From Clostridiales bacterium (GTDB taxonomy: Bacteria > Bacillota > Clostridia > Lachnospirales > Cellulosilyticaceae), in NCBI GenBank assembly GCA_019418225.1, contig DYCF01000044.1, forward strand, positions 11,484 through 42,468: 30,985 nucleotides of DNA, given 5' to 3'. The position numbers and the translations under genes were made by a program. Below are positions 1 to 7,505 of the stretch, piece by piece. The stretch's first letter is position 1, and every line of letters starts with the position of its first letter. The notes beneath the pieces are model-generated. The model was not told where the DNA came from. It saw nothing but the letters and a program-made list of their open reading frames with translations, and did no database searches.

Positions 1-361
1 ACTTACCAGCTTTTTTTCTACAGACCTATTTGGGGGAGAGAGAAAAAAGTGAGGTGGGGGGCAGCTGGTGAGTTGCCCCCTTCTAGCTATTCCTTCCGTG
101 ATTTGTGAACCTCTAAGCTTGAGATACAAAGCAACGTGGTGAACTCGCGCGCACGTTTCACTGCGCTGCTCAAACAGCACCACTAAAGGCGCTTTGTATC
201 TCTTCACTAAGAGGTTCATCAAATCACTCCATAGGTAGACTAGTAGGGGTCAACTTACCAGCTTTTTTTCTACAGACCTATTTGGGGGAGAGAGAAAAAA
301 GTGAGGTAGGGGGCAGCTGGTGAGTTGCCCCTTTCTAGCTACTCCTTTCGTGATTTGTGAA
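1..361. repeat. Intergenic direct repeat flanking a large palindrome
   Basis: Bases 1-109 recur at 253-361 with a constant offset of 252 and only four mismatches. Each copy contains a small hairpin (GGGGGCA/TGCCCCC type). Between and overlapping the copies lies a long imperfect palindrome: 98-114 pairs with 210-227 (one extra base), 121-132 pairs perfectly with 191-202, and GTGGTG pairs with CACCAC further in. No protein-coding frame is evident. This is a structured intergenic repeat, MITE-like or REP-like. The rest, 362-454, shows nothing beyond the leader of the next reading frame. The window starts inside the repeat, so its left limit is unknown. Confidence 0.75.
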
Positions 362-454
362 TGGGGTGTGATTGGAAAGAGGGGGAAATGAAATAGATAT
401 TTTATAGGGTAATAAACCAAACATTAATTAAACTAGAAAGATGGAAAATAATGA

Positions 455-781
455 ATGAATCCTTATCAATATGCTAGAAATATAAAAAGTGTAAATCTTA
501 CTGGTGTACAAGAAGCTTTAGAACAGGTACTTCTTTTAATTAATGAGGAGCTTTTAAAAGATTGTAAGATAGGAGAGTTAGGTTTAGATTTTTTTCAAGA
601 CACACTTGATTTTATCAAAGCACATGAAAAAGCGTTCTATCTTTTTTTGATAAAAAGGCCAAACTATCGTTTTATAGAAAAATGGAAGGCTGGTATTAAA
701 TATCATCTTTATGCAAGAGTCACATTAAGCATTGATAAGAGGAACAAAGAGTTTACATTGGAGATGATTGAAACAAATTAA
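455..781 (+). pseudogene. TetR-type regulator C-terminal remnant
   Basis: This is a 108-residue reading frame with no DNA-binding helix-turn-helix. The part from about residue 45 (FFQDTLDFIKAHEKAF) to about residue 85 resembles the ligand-binding C-terminal helices of TetR-family repressors. Those proteins normally run about 190 residues, so the N-terminal half appears lost. It overlaps the start of the lactonase pseudogene downstream, and a TetR regulator beside a lactonase is a common pairing. The resemblance is by eye and weak; a stand-alone small protein remains possible. Confidence 0.4.
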
Positions 782-1409
782 AATCAGGATATTTCATACA
801 GGATGGGTATGCGTATCACCCTATTTACCATTTGGAGGAGATGACTGCAATATCATAAAAGCATCAGGATTAATGACAAAAAAAGAGACCGTTTATGGCT
901 TCCTGTATCAGCATATCTCATTGAACACCCCAAGGGAAAGATTCTTGTAGATTGCGGTTGGCATAGGGACATGAGTCCTAATGGAGAATTTGATAAGAAG
1001 GCACAGTAGCCAAAAGAATTTGATTGTAAATAGAATCCGTTATCAAAGTAAATGGTGGAAAAGTTGTAAACTTACAGGTTTTGATTGGAATGATAATGAA
1101 GGGCCTGTTAATAAATCCTATGACTTGTTTGGAAATGGCAGTGTGAAAATGATTAATATACCTGGCCATAGTGATGGGTTATGTGCAGTAAAGGTGAAAA
1201 ATGAAGAGGGAAAATATGTTCTTCTAATTTCTGATGGGGGCTATGCCACAAAATCATGGAAAGATATGATTACATATGGAGTGTGTATGGATAAAGTTTC
1301 ACAAAGAAAGTCATTAGAATGGATTAGGACTCAGAGCATGAATGAGAATTGTCTAGAATCAATTGCTAATCACGATATAGCTGTTATTCCGCATAATATT
1401 ATTTTATAA
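768..1409 (+). pseudogene. MBL-fold N-acyl homoserine lactonase-like pseudogene
   Basis: The remnant starts at a TTG preceded by GGAGA and reads as an AHL-lactonase-family metallo-hydrolase (HTGWVCVSPYLPFGGDDCN). It shifts frame at a run of seven A near 877-884, then continues as DRLWLPVSAYLIEHPKGKIL and GWHRDMSPNGEFDKKAQ before a TAG at about 1007. It resumes near 1035 in the frame that ends at 1409 (IRYQSKWW, PGHSDG, SDGGYATKSW). Family members have roughly 70 further residues between these blocks, including the HxHxDH zinc motif, and that part is missing here. One frameshift plus an internal deletion of the metal site means no active enzyme. A 143-codon ATG frame at 981-1409 could still be translated but would lack the catalytic core. 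Confidence 0.8.
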
Positions 1410-1447
1410 ATTTGAAGAAATCAGCAATAAGTTTAAGTCTTAGATGA

Positions 1448-1487
1448 TTAAGAAATAGGACCTCCCAAAGGAGGTCCTATTTCTTAA
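1448..1487. terminator. Bidirectional intrinsic terminator
   Basis: Two perfect 18-base arms, 1448-1465 and 1470-1487, enclose a CAAA loop. A-rich and T-rich flanks lie between the lactonase pseudogene (+) and the carboxypeptidase gene (-), so the hairpin can end both transcripts. Confidence 0.9.
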
Positions 1488-1518
1488 TTTAAATATCAAC
1501 ATATTTGTCTAACAAAGC

Positions 1519-2883
1519 CTATTTTGAACGTGTGTACGTATAGGTGCCATAGCGCGTTAGAAGTTCGCTAAGTTGGTAGGCTGTGTAGATTGCTTGTTGG
1601 AAACTGAGGGGGCTATCTGGGGAGAATGATGCTGTTGTAGTGTCCGTTGTCATGAGACCTGATTGTACCATGAAGGTGATGGCGTCGTCATAGCTTGCTG
1701 AGACGCTGGAGAGGTCTGAGATTTGAGGGACAGTTGGCAGATAGCTTGTGTTGAAGCCTAGTTGTTGTAAGAAGGTGTAGCAAGCAAGGGCTGCATCCTT
1801 TCTAGTGATATTTAAGTTTTCTGTGTAGATAGAAGGTTGGTTATAAATAATTTGACTGCCAATTAAATTTTGATATTTACTTGGTGCGGCACTTTTTAGA
1901 AGTGTGAGAAATTCTCTTTTTGTAATAGGTGCCATATAATTTCTTGTGGAAGGAATGATCCAACCTTTTTCAATTGCGAGTTTAACAAAAGGTTCTGCCC
2001 ATTCGGAGTAGCTTTTGTTTTCAATTTGAAGTTCACCTGTGTCCGTTTTTACGAGGCTGAAGTTTTCAGCACCATATTCTAGAAGCTTATTCATATCAAC
2101 ATATTGATTAGGTGCATCTGTGCGCATGGTGACAGCAATGAGGTCAATATTATCATAACTAGCTTTAGTAACGAGTGTACGTTTAGCAGGGGTGTGGTAA
2201 CCTGTCTTGCAACTTGTAACATGTTCGTTATAATAAGCACTACTTTGATCAAAGAGTGCTGAAGTATGTGTGAGTGGAATTTGTTTGCCTGTGTTTTCTA
2301 CATTAAATGTATAAGTAGCTGTACCAGCAATCTTAGCGAGTGTTTCATTAGCAAAGGCACCACGTGCGATTTCGCCTAAATCATGAGGCGTAGTATAGTG
2401 ATTTTCATCATGATAGCCATGAGGGTTCACAAAGTTAGAAGAAGTTGCACCAAGTAGCTGAGCCTTTTCGTTCATCTTTTTAGCAAAGGCTGAAATACTG
2501 CCAGCATCTTTGACAGCCATGTCATGAGCTACGAAGTTATCAGAAGCCATCATAATTGCGTGAACGCCGTCTTTAGCCGTATAGGTGTCACCTACATTTA
2601 AGCCAATTTGGCTGCTATCTGTAGGTACATTATTTAAGGCATCTTGTGTTTTAGTTACTAATATATTTTCATCTAAATCTTCTACTAAAAGTAGAGAGGT
2701 TAAAATTTTAGTTGTACTTGCAGGATAAAAGGTTTCATTTGCATTTTTGGCAAATAAGATTGTATTAGTTGTAGGCTCTATTAAAATGGCACCATCTGAA
2801 CTTAGTTCAGGGAGTGGTGTAGCCATTAAACTATTACAAAGTATTGAAATACCTAAAATGAAGTAAATAAATTTACGATACAT
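1519..2883 (-). CDS. D-alanyl-D-alanine carboxypeptidase with SLH-like tail
   Basis: This is a penicillin-binding protein 5/DacF-type serine peptidase (family S11), which trims the terminal D-Ala from peptidoglycan stem peptides outside the membrane. The N-terminus is a signal peptide (hydrophobic stretch around residues 6-21). Counting from a TTG three bases upstream of the preferred ATG, the catalytic motifs are STTK (57-60), SDN (115-117) and KTG (227-229), all intact. From about residue 290 to the end the protein has S-layer-homology-like repeats (WAEPFVKLAIEKGWI, ITKREFLTLL), which would anchor it to the cell wall. The ATG at 2883 has AAAGGAA six bases upstream on the minus strand, so it is preferred. 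It stands alone and converges on the lactonase remnant. Confidence 0.92.
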   Translation of the reverse strand: MYRKFIYFILGISILCNSLMATPLPELSSDGAILIEPTTNTILFAKNANETFYPASTTKILTSLLLVEDLDENILVTKTQDALNNVPTDSSQIGLNVGDTYTAKDGVHAIMMASDNFVAHDMAVKDAGSISAFAKKMNEKAQLLGATSSNFVNPHGYHDENHYTTPHDLGEIARGAFANETLAKIAGTATYTFNVENTGKQIPLTHTSALFDQSSAYYNEHVTSCKTGYHTPAKRTLVTKASYDNIDLIAVTMRTDAPNQYVDMNKLLEYGAENFSLVKTDTGELQIENKSYSEWAEPFVKLAIEKGWIIPSTRNYMAPITKREFLTLLKSAAPSKYQNLIGSQIIYNQPSIYTENLNITRKDAALACYTFLQQLGFNTSYLPTVPQISDLSSVSASYDDAITFMVQSGLMTTDTTTASFSPDSPLSFQQAIYTAYQLSELLTRYGTYTYTRSK

Positions 2884-3093
2884 CAAAAGTTCCTTTCTGT
2901 AATTTATTAGAAATACTTCTTTAGAACAACATTATAGCACTAAAGACAAGGGGGGACAAATGATATAGAAGGTAAATCTAGATATGTATATCCCTATATT
3001 AATAAAAAAAATTTATAAAAATGTATATTAACCTCAAAATAGACCATACTTTAGAAGAATATAAGTAAAAATTTGAAAGGAGATTTATAAATA

Positions 3094-3738
3094 ATGATGT
3101 ATCAATCCTTAGAAAATTTTTCCCTAAGAAAAATTAATTATGTGAAAACAAGAACAACGATTTTGAAAACAGCAGCTAATCTGTTAAAGCAAGAAGACTT
3201 TTCAGATATTACAGTAGATGAAATTTGCCAGAAGGCACAGATTTCAAGAGGCACATTCTTTAATTATTTTCCAACGAAAGAACATATATTTCATTACTAC
3301 TTAAGAATCTTTACAATTAGGATTGCACTTAGAATGAAGGAATGGCCTGAAGGACTAAGTTTTCATGATAAGATTACGCAGATTTATGAATGGTTTAAAG
3401 AAGATAAACAATATGCTAAGTTCTTTAATAATTATATTAACTTTGTGCTTTATGTAGGTGAAAAGTCTAATGAGATGAAGCTTATTGATGCGGAGTTTGT
3501 TTATTTCTTTAACGGTATTACAGAAGAAGAATATGCACAGTATAATGAACTTACATTAGGTAAGCTGTTTGAAAAAGTATGTAGTGATGCCAGTGAAAAG
3601 GGCGAGATTGTATTAAAAGATAGCCCAGAAGCACTTAGTAGCTTGCTTATAGGTACATTAGCAGGTGCGTATTTAAGTGAAGTAGTTAATTCAGAAAAAG
3701 CACATTTGGATACATTTGAAAAAATATGGTATAAATAA
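3094..3738 (+). CDS. TetR/AcrR family transcriptional regulator
   Basis: This 214-residue protein has an N-terminal TetR helix-turn-helix at about residues 17-63 (TILKTAANLLKQEDFSDITV, then ISRGTFFNYFPTKEHIF), the classic signature of this repressor family. The remainder is the helical ligand-binding and dimerization domain, which does not reveal the inducer. AAAGGAG at 3076-3082 precedes two adjacent ATG codons at 3094 and 3097; either may be used. It is transcribed away from the carboxypeptidase gene, and no obvious target lies next to it. The next item downstream is a c-di-GMP riboswitch with its own promoter, so it is probably monocistronic. Confidence 0.9.
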   Translation: MMYQSLENFSLRKINYVKTRTTILKTAANLLKQEDFSDITVDEICQKAQISRGTFFNYFPTKEHIFHYYLRIFTIRIALRMKEWPEGLSFHDKITQIYEWFKEDKQYAKFFNNYINFVLYVGEKSNEMKLIDAEFVYFFNGITEEEYAQYNELTLGKLFEKVCSDASEKGEIVLKDSPEALSSLLIGTLAGAYLSEVVNSEKAHLDTFEKIWYK

Positions 3739-3768
3739 CGAAAGAAGAAAAAAATTGTAAAAAAGTAG

Positions 3769-3797
3769 TTGAATTTAAAAAAGGCATAGTGTATAAT
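3769..3797 (+). promoter_or_regulatory. Sigma-A promoter of the c-di-GMP riboswitch transcript
   Basis: TTGAAT (3769-3774), a 17-base spacer and a perfect TATAAT (3792-3797) place a start near 3804, about 20 bases ahead of the aptamer. Confidence 0.8.
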
Positions 3798-3823
3798 AAA
3801 ATTAAGCTTGAAAAAGCGAAATT

Positions 3824-3906
3824 AAATAATCGGCAAAATTAGGGAAACCTAATGACGCAAAGCTATAGGGATTAAGGTGAGAACTATGTCAGCCAGCTGC
3901 TCAGTA
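3824..3906 (+). promoter_or_regulatory. Cyclic-di-GMP-I (GEMM-I) riboswitch aptamer
   Basis: The sequence has the GEMM-I core in order: CGGCAAA, a hairpin ATTAGG-GAAA-CCTAAT with a GNRA tetraloop, the conserved GACGCAAAGC, then AGGG, TTAAGG and the closing CAGCCAGCTGC. This class binds the second messenger cyclic di-GMP. A terminator follows at 3987-4022, and CTATGTCA inside the aptamer (3884-3891) can pair with TGACATAG (3984-3991) at the base of that terminator, so aptamer folding and termination look coupled. Whether binding turns transcription on or off cannot be decided by eye. The next open reading frame is 540 bases beyond the terminator. Confidence 0.9.
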
Positions 3907-3986
3907 TGTAAGTAATCATACTGGTTTACAACTTTTAAAATGTTGTTTGTATTTAATGTGCAAATAACTATTGAGACGTTGATTGA

Positions 3987-4022
3987 CATAGCTGCTCTGT
4001 ATACATGGAGTGGCTATTTTTT
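3987..4022 (+). terminator. Riboswitch-controlled terminator
   Basis: ATAGC-TG-CTC pairs with GAG-TG-GCTAT around a TGTATACAT loop and is followed by TTTTTTGTT. The 5' arm overlaps TGACATAG, which is complementary to CTATGTCA in the aptamer, giving an alternative antiterminator pairing. Confidence 0.75.
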
Positions 4023-4029
4023 GTTATAA

Positions 4030-4455
4030 AAATTAATAAGTCTATAAAGAAATAATAAGACAACTAGAGAGAAAAGTATTAGAGTTTGCTATAGGGAATA
4101 AGAGAATAAATATAATCCCTTAAATTTTATAAGTGTTTAAATCTGCGAAACACTAAAGTATGAAAATCAATCTCTTATTCATAAAAATGTTCCAACTAAT
4201 GAAACGGATTAATATATGCATATGCAAATGTACAGGGGTGTATCATAATATAGAATGAAGTAACGCATAGGGGTATGCAAGGTTACGTATAATTCGTAAA
4301 TATACAGGGGTGTGTATTTACAAGATTCTATAGTATGCATAATAACAAGAGTTTAGGGAAGACTTGAACGGAATCAAGTAATTAAAAACAAATGCCTCAA
4401 TATCTATTTAATATGAACGGAAAAAAAGTGCTTCAGGGGTGGAGCACTTTTTTTG
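4030..4455 (+). ncRNA. Candidate structured small RNA with repeated AGGGGU hexaloops
   Basis: No protein-coding frame is evident, but the secondary structure is dense. Four hairpins carry the identical hexaloop AGGGGT: 4228-4246 (ATGTAC/GTA-CAT with a bulged T), 4260-4286 (GCAT/ATGC inside GTAAC/GTTAC), 4296-4321 (10-bp stem) and 4421-4454 (14-bp stem followed by T's, the terminator). Helices 4250-4256/4325-4331 and 4215-4222/4334-4341 enclose the first three. A further hairpin, 4362-4379, shows the loop ACGGAA. Upstream, 4096-4105 pairs perfectly with 4171-4180 around a small hairpin (4132-4154). The motif AACGGA occurs three times. The design recalls CsrB/RsmZ RNAs that titrate the regulator CsrA through GGA hexaloops, but GGGG replaces GGA in four loops. 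I do not recognise it as a known family. A weak own promoter (TTGTTA, 16 bases, TATAAA near 4021-4048) or readthrough from the riboswitch could make it. Confidence 0.65.
4421..4454 (+). terminator. Intrinsic terminator of the candidate small RNA
   Basis: A 14-base stem (one G-T pair) with the loop AGGGGT, arms 4421-4434 and 4441-4454, ends in seven T's. It separates the structured RNA from the beta-amylase gene, so the amylase probably has its own promoter between 4456 and 4562, although no strong consensus is visible there. Confidence 0.88.
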
Positions 4456-4562
4456 TGTGCAATAAAAATATAAAGTATATACTAAAAGGGGCTTGAATAA
4501 AATGGAAAAAGAGACGAGATACAATAATAAATATATAAATAAATAATAGAAGGGGAGCGCCT

Positions 4563-6284
4563 ATGTTTGTAAAAAATGTTTGCAAGAAAGTGGTTTACTG
4601 GTCTATAAGTTTTGCGCTACTTTTAACATCTGCTACATCAATAACGACTTATGGCAAAACGGGGGAATTTACAGCAAATGCAATGGCACCTTTATATGTG
4701 ACAAATTGGAATCAGTTTAAGAGTGACCTTAATTTAGCAAAACAAATGGGCATTCAAGGCATTAGTGTGGATGTCTGGTGGGGGAATGTTGAAGGCGAAA
4801 AGGATAATCAATTTGATTTTAGTTACTATGATCAGGTATTTGCAGCTATTAAAGCAGCGGACTTAGAAATTATACCAATCATGTCGTTTCATCAATGCGG
4901 CGGAAATGTAGGTGATGATTATAATGTATATTTACCTAACTGGATATGGACTAAATATGAAGGACAAAGTATAAGGGGAGAAAAGCTTTCTAGTGAAAAT
5001 CTAAAATATAAGAGTTCTCAAGGTAATTATAGCAGTGAATACATAGCCTTGTGGGCTGATGAAGTGGTAAAAAATGAATATATTGATTTCATGAATGCTT
5101 TTGAAGACCATTATGGTGAGATGTATAGGGAGGATATTGAAGAAATAAATATTAGTGGTGGGCCTTCAGGGGAACTGAGATATCCTTCTTATAATAGTCA
5201 TGATAAGGATACAGGCTATCCAAGTAAGGGGGCAATGCAGTGTTATTCTGATTTGGCTCAGGTGGATTTTAGGACAGCAATGTTAGAGAAGTATAAGAGT
5301 TTAGAAGGGATTAATAGAGCTTGGAATTGTAATTTAACAAATATAAATGAAGTAACACCGCCGATGGATGGGGATTATTTTTTCTATAACAATGGGTCAC
5401 ATAGCTATTATGAAAGTCAGTATGGCAAAGACCTTTTAGCGTGGTATAATGGGGCACTTGTTACCCATGGAAAAAATATGCTGACGTATGCAGAGACCGC
5501 TTTTGACGAGGAACTAGATCATATTAAGTTGGGGATTAAGATACCTGGTGTCCATTGGCAGATGGCATCAGATACAACGCCTCGTGCGGCAGAAGTTTGT
5601 GCAGGCATTATTAATAGTGATTTTAGTGAAAGTAATGGCTATGGTTATAATCCGATACTCAAGATGATAAGCAGTTTTAATGGTAGGGTCGTTTTACATT
5701 TTACTTGCCTTGAAATGAATGATTACGCAGGGAATAATACTTCTACGCCTAAAACGCTTGTGGCTTATGTAGGGGATAGTGCAGCCAAATTAGGCGTAGA
5801 AATTAAAGGGGAAAATGCCTTGTCAGGCGGCAATGATGCAGCTTATTTTTGGAATAATATAGAAGAAGCAGTAAGTAAGCATCATTATAATGGGGTGACT
5901 ATATTGCGCTTAAGAGATGTGGTAGAAGGGCAGTCTTATAATTATTATAAGAGACTTATAGAAACATATAGACCTTCTGAAGAAACAGATACAGTGAATG
6001 TAAACTTTAAGGTAAAGAATGCACAAACTTATTGGGGACAAAATGTGTATATAGTGGGAAGTATTAAAGCGTTGGGGGAATGGAATGTAGATAAAGCTGT
6101 GATATTAACACCTACAAAGTATTCTGAGTGGGAAGTCAGTATAGGGGATATACCAGCATATATTACATTTGAATTTAAATTCATCAAGAAGGATGCATCA
6201 GGAACTGTAATTTGGGAGAGTGGGAATAATCATGTGTATACTACTGGAGGAGATGGGGGCACCTTTATAAGTACATGGCAATAA
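4563..6284 (+). CDS. Secreted beta-amylase (GH14) with CBM20 starch-binding domain
   Basis: This 573-residue enzyme hydrolyses starch from the non-reducing end to release beta-maltose. A signal peptide covers about residues 1-31, so it acts outside the cell. The GH14 barrel occupies about residues 38-470, with the family signatures GISVDVWWGNVEG and MSFHQCGGNVGD near the start. The two catalytic glutamates are best placed at E204 (GGPSGELRYPSY) and E384 (HFTCLEMND). A CBM20 domain follows at about residues 477-573 (NVYIVGSIKALGEWN), binding raw starch. The ATG at 4563 has AAGGGGAG upstream. It stands alone between a terminator and the convergent prenyltransferase gene. Bacterial enzymes such as those of Paenibacillus and Thermoanaerobacterium have the same two-domain plan. 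Confidence 0.95.
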   Translation: MFVKNVCKKVVYWSISFALLLTSATSITTYGKTGEFTANAMAPLYVTNWNQFKSDLNLAKQMGIQGISVDVWWGNVEGEKDNQFDFSYYDQVFAAIKAADLEIIPIMSFHQCGGNVGDDYNVYLPNWIWTKYEGQSIRGEKLSSENLKYKSSQGNYSSEYIALWADEVVKNEYIDFMNAFEDHYGEMYREDIEEINISGGPSGELRYPSYNSHDKDTGYPSKGAMQCYSDLAQVDFRTAMLEKYKSLEGINRAWNCNLTNINEVTPPMDGDYFFYNNGSHSYYESQYGKDLLAWYNGALVTHGKNMLTYAETAFDEELDHIKLGIKIPGVHWQMASDTTPRAAEVCAGIINSDFSESNGYGYNPILKMISSFNGRVVLHFTCLEMNDYAGNNTSTPKTLVAYVGDSAAKLGVEIKGENALSGGNDAAYFWNNIEEAVSKHHYNGVTILRLRDVVEGQSYNYYKRLIETYRPSEETDTVNVNFKVKNAQTYWGQNVYIVGSIKALGEWNVDKAVILTPTKYSEWEVSIGDIPAYITFEFKFIKKDASGTVIWESGNNHVYTTGGDGGTFISTWQ

Positions 6285-6317
6285 ATAGGAAGCACATAGT
6301 ATAAAAATAGACATATA

Positions 6318-6357
6318 AAAAGAGCAAGTACAACTGGTGTTGTGTATTTGCTCTTTT
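6318..6357. terminator. Bidirectional intrinsic terminator
   Basis: AAAAGAGCAA (6318-6327) pairs with TTGCTCTTTT (6348-6357), with further TACAAC/GTTGTGTA pairing inside. It lies between the convergent beta-amylase and prenyltransferase genes. Confidence 0.85.
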
Positions 6358-6360
6358 AGG

Positions 6361-7320
6361 TTAACCTAGAAAGTATTTTAGGAGTAAGCCAAGGCTAAGT
6401 GTTAAGAAATACATACTGTTAAAGCACATAAAGTTTTTTACTGATAAAATAAAGGTTTGGCTTTTAATTTGTTTTTGCTTAAAGAGTTTTATGTTTTTTG
6501 TGATAGGAATTAATGTAGATAAAGTAATAAGTACAGTCCAAGGTAGGTAGTTAAGGAGTATACCTATAAGGAGTGCCATGTAGCTCATATAATAAAGGAT
6601 TTGCCATAGTATAAGGCCTGCATTTTTTCCTATATAGAGAGGCAAGGTATAGCGTTTATTAATTAGGTCATCTTCCATATCACAAAGGTTATTGGCCAGC
6701 ATAATATTTGCAATAGTACAGATAAGGGGGATGCAAATAATGAAAATGCCTATTAAAGCATGTAGATTGAAGCTGGCGGTGAGTATACCTGAACTAAAAT
6801 GAAGGGCTAGGATATTTTCATTAAATATGTGAATATAAATAGTAATGAAAGTTAGGATAAATCCCATTGTAACCCCTGAAAAAGCTTCACCAAAAGGTGT
6901 ACGAGAAATAGGTAGTGGTCCGAAGGTATAGATAATACCAATGATAAAGCAGACCATACCTAAAAGTAGTACAACAAAATTGGTTCTTAAAAAGAGGATA
7001 AGTCCAAGCAGGGCAGAACAGGTTAACATGGCAAAAATCATATTGCGTACAAGTTTAGGACTAAGTTTATGCTGTCCAATGGCATTGTGTACTTCGTAGC
7101 CATAGCCAGACTTTTTTATAGCTGTGGTATAGTCTACATAATTATTAATAGCTGTTGTGGTCATATCAAAGATAAGCATACTTATAAACATAAGTAGTGC
7201 ATTAGTTACATTAAAAGTATCAAAGGCATAGAGTGTATAAACTGTTCCGATTAGGAAGGGGATAACACTAGCAACTTTGGTACGAATCTCAACGAGTTGT
7301 AAAAATTGTTTAATAGTCAT
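6361..7320 (-). CDS. UbiA/MenA-family prenyltransferase
   Basis: This 319-residue membrane protein has about eight or nine hydrophobic helices and the two Asp-rich motifs of the UbiA superfamily: NNYVDY at about residues 59-64 (a variant of NDxxD) and NNLCDMEDD at about 210-218. Family members move a prenyl chain from a diphosphate donor to an aromatic acceptor. The overall style is that of MenA, which makes demethylmenaquinone from 1,4-dihydroxy-2-naphthoate. No other menaquinone genes are nearby, so the acceptor is uncertain. AGGAGA lies seven bases before the start codon on the minus strand. It is divergent from the NhaC-type antiporter gene. Confidence 0.85.
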   Translation of the reverse strand: MTIKQFLQLVEIRTKVASVIPFLIGTVYTLYAFDTFNVTNALLMFISMLIFDMTTTAINNYVDYTTAIKKSGYGYEVHNAIGQHKLSPKLVRNMIFAMLTCSALLGLILFLRTNFVVLLLGMVCFIIGIIYTFGPLPISRTPFGEAFSGVTMGFILTFITIYIHIFNENILALHFSSGILTASFNLHALIGIFIICIPLICTIANIMLANNLCDMEDDLINKRYTLPLYIGKNAGLILWQILYYMSYMALLIGILLNYLPWTVLITLSTLIPITKNIKLFKQKQIKSQTFILSVKNFMCFNSMYFLTLSLGLLLKYFLG

Positions 7321-7505
7321 AAGTAATCTCCTGATGTCAAAGTAGTCTTATAAAAAATAGGATTTATAAGAACCTTTTTAGTATATCGGATTTTTAGTAG
7401 CTTTACAAATTCAACTGACAAAATTTTATAGTAGATTATTATGAAGAAGTTATGTTAATATAAAAATTAGCATATAAATTATAAACCAATATAAGGAAGG
7501 TACAT

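Noticed and set aside
4030..4455. Group I intron or second riboswitch after the GEMM aptamer
   Set aside because: I see no group I core sequences or known aptamer consensus; repeated identical loops point instead to a binding-site array.
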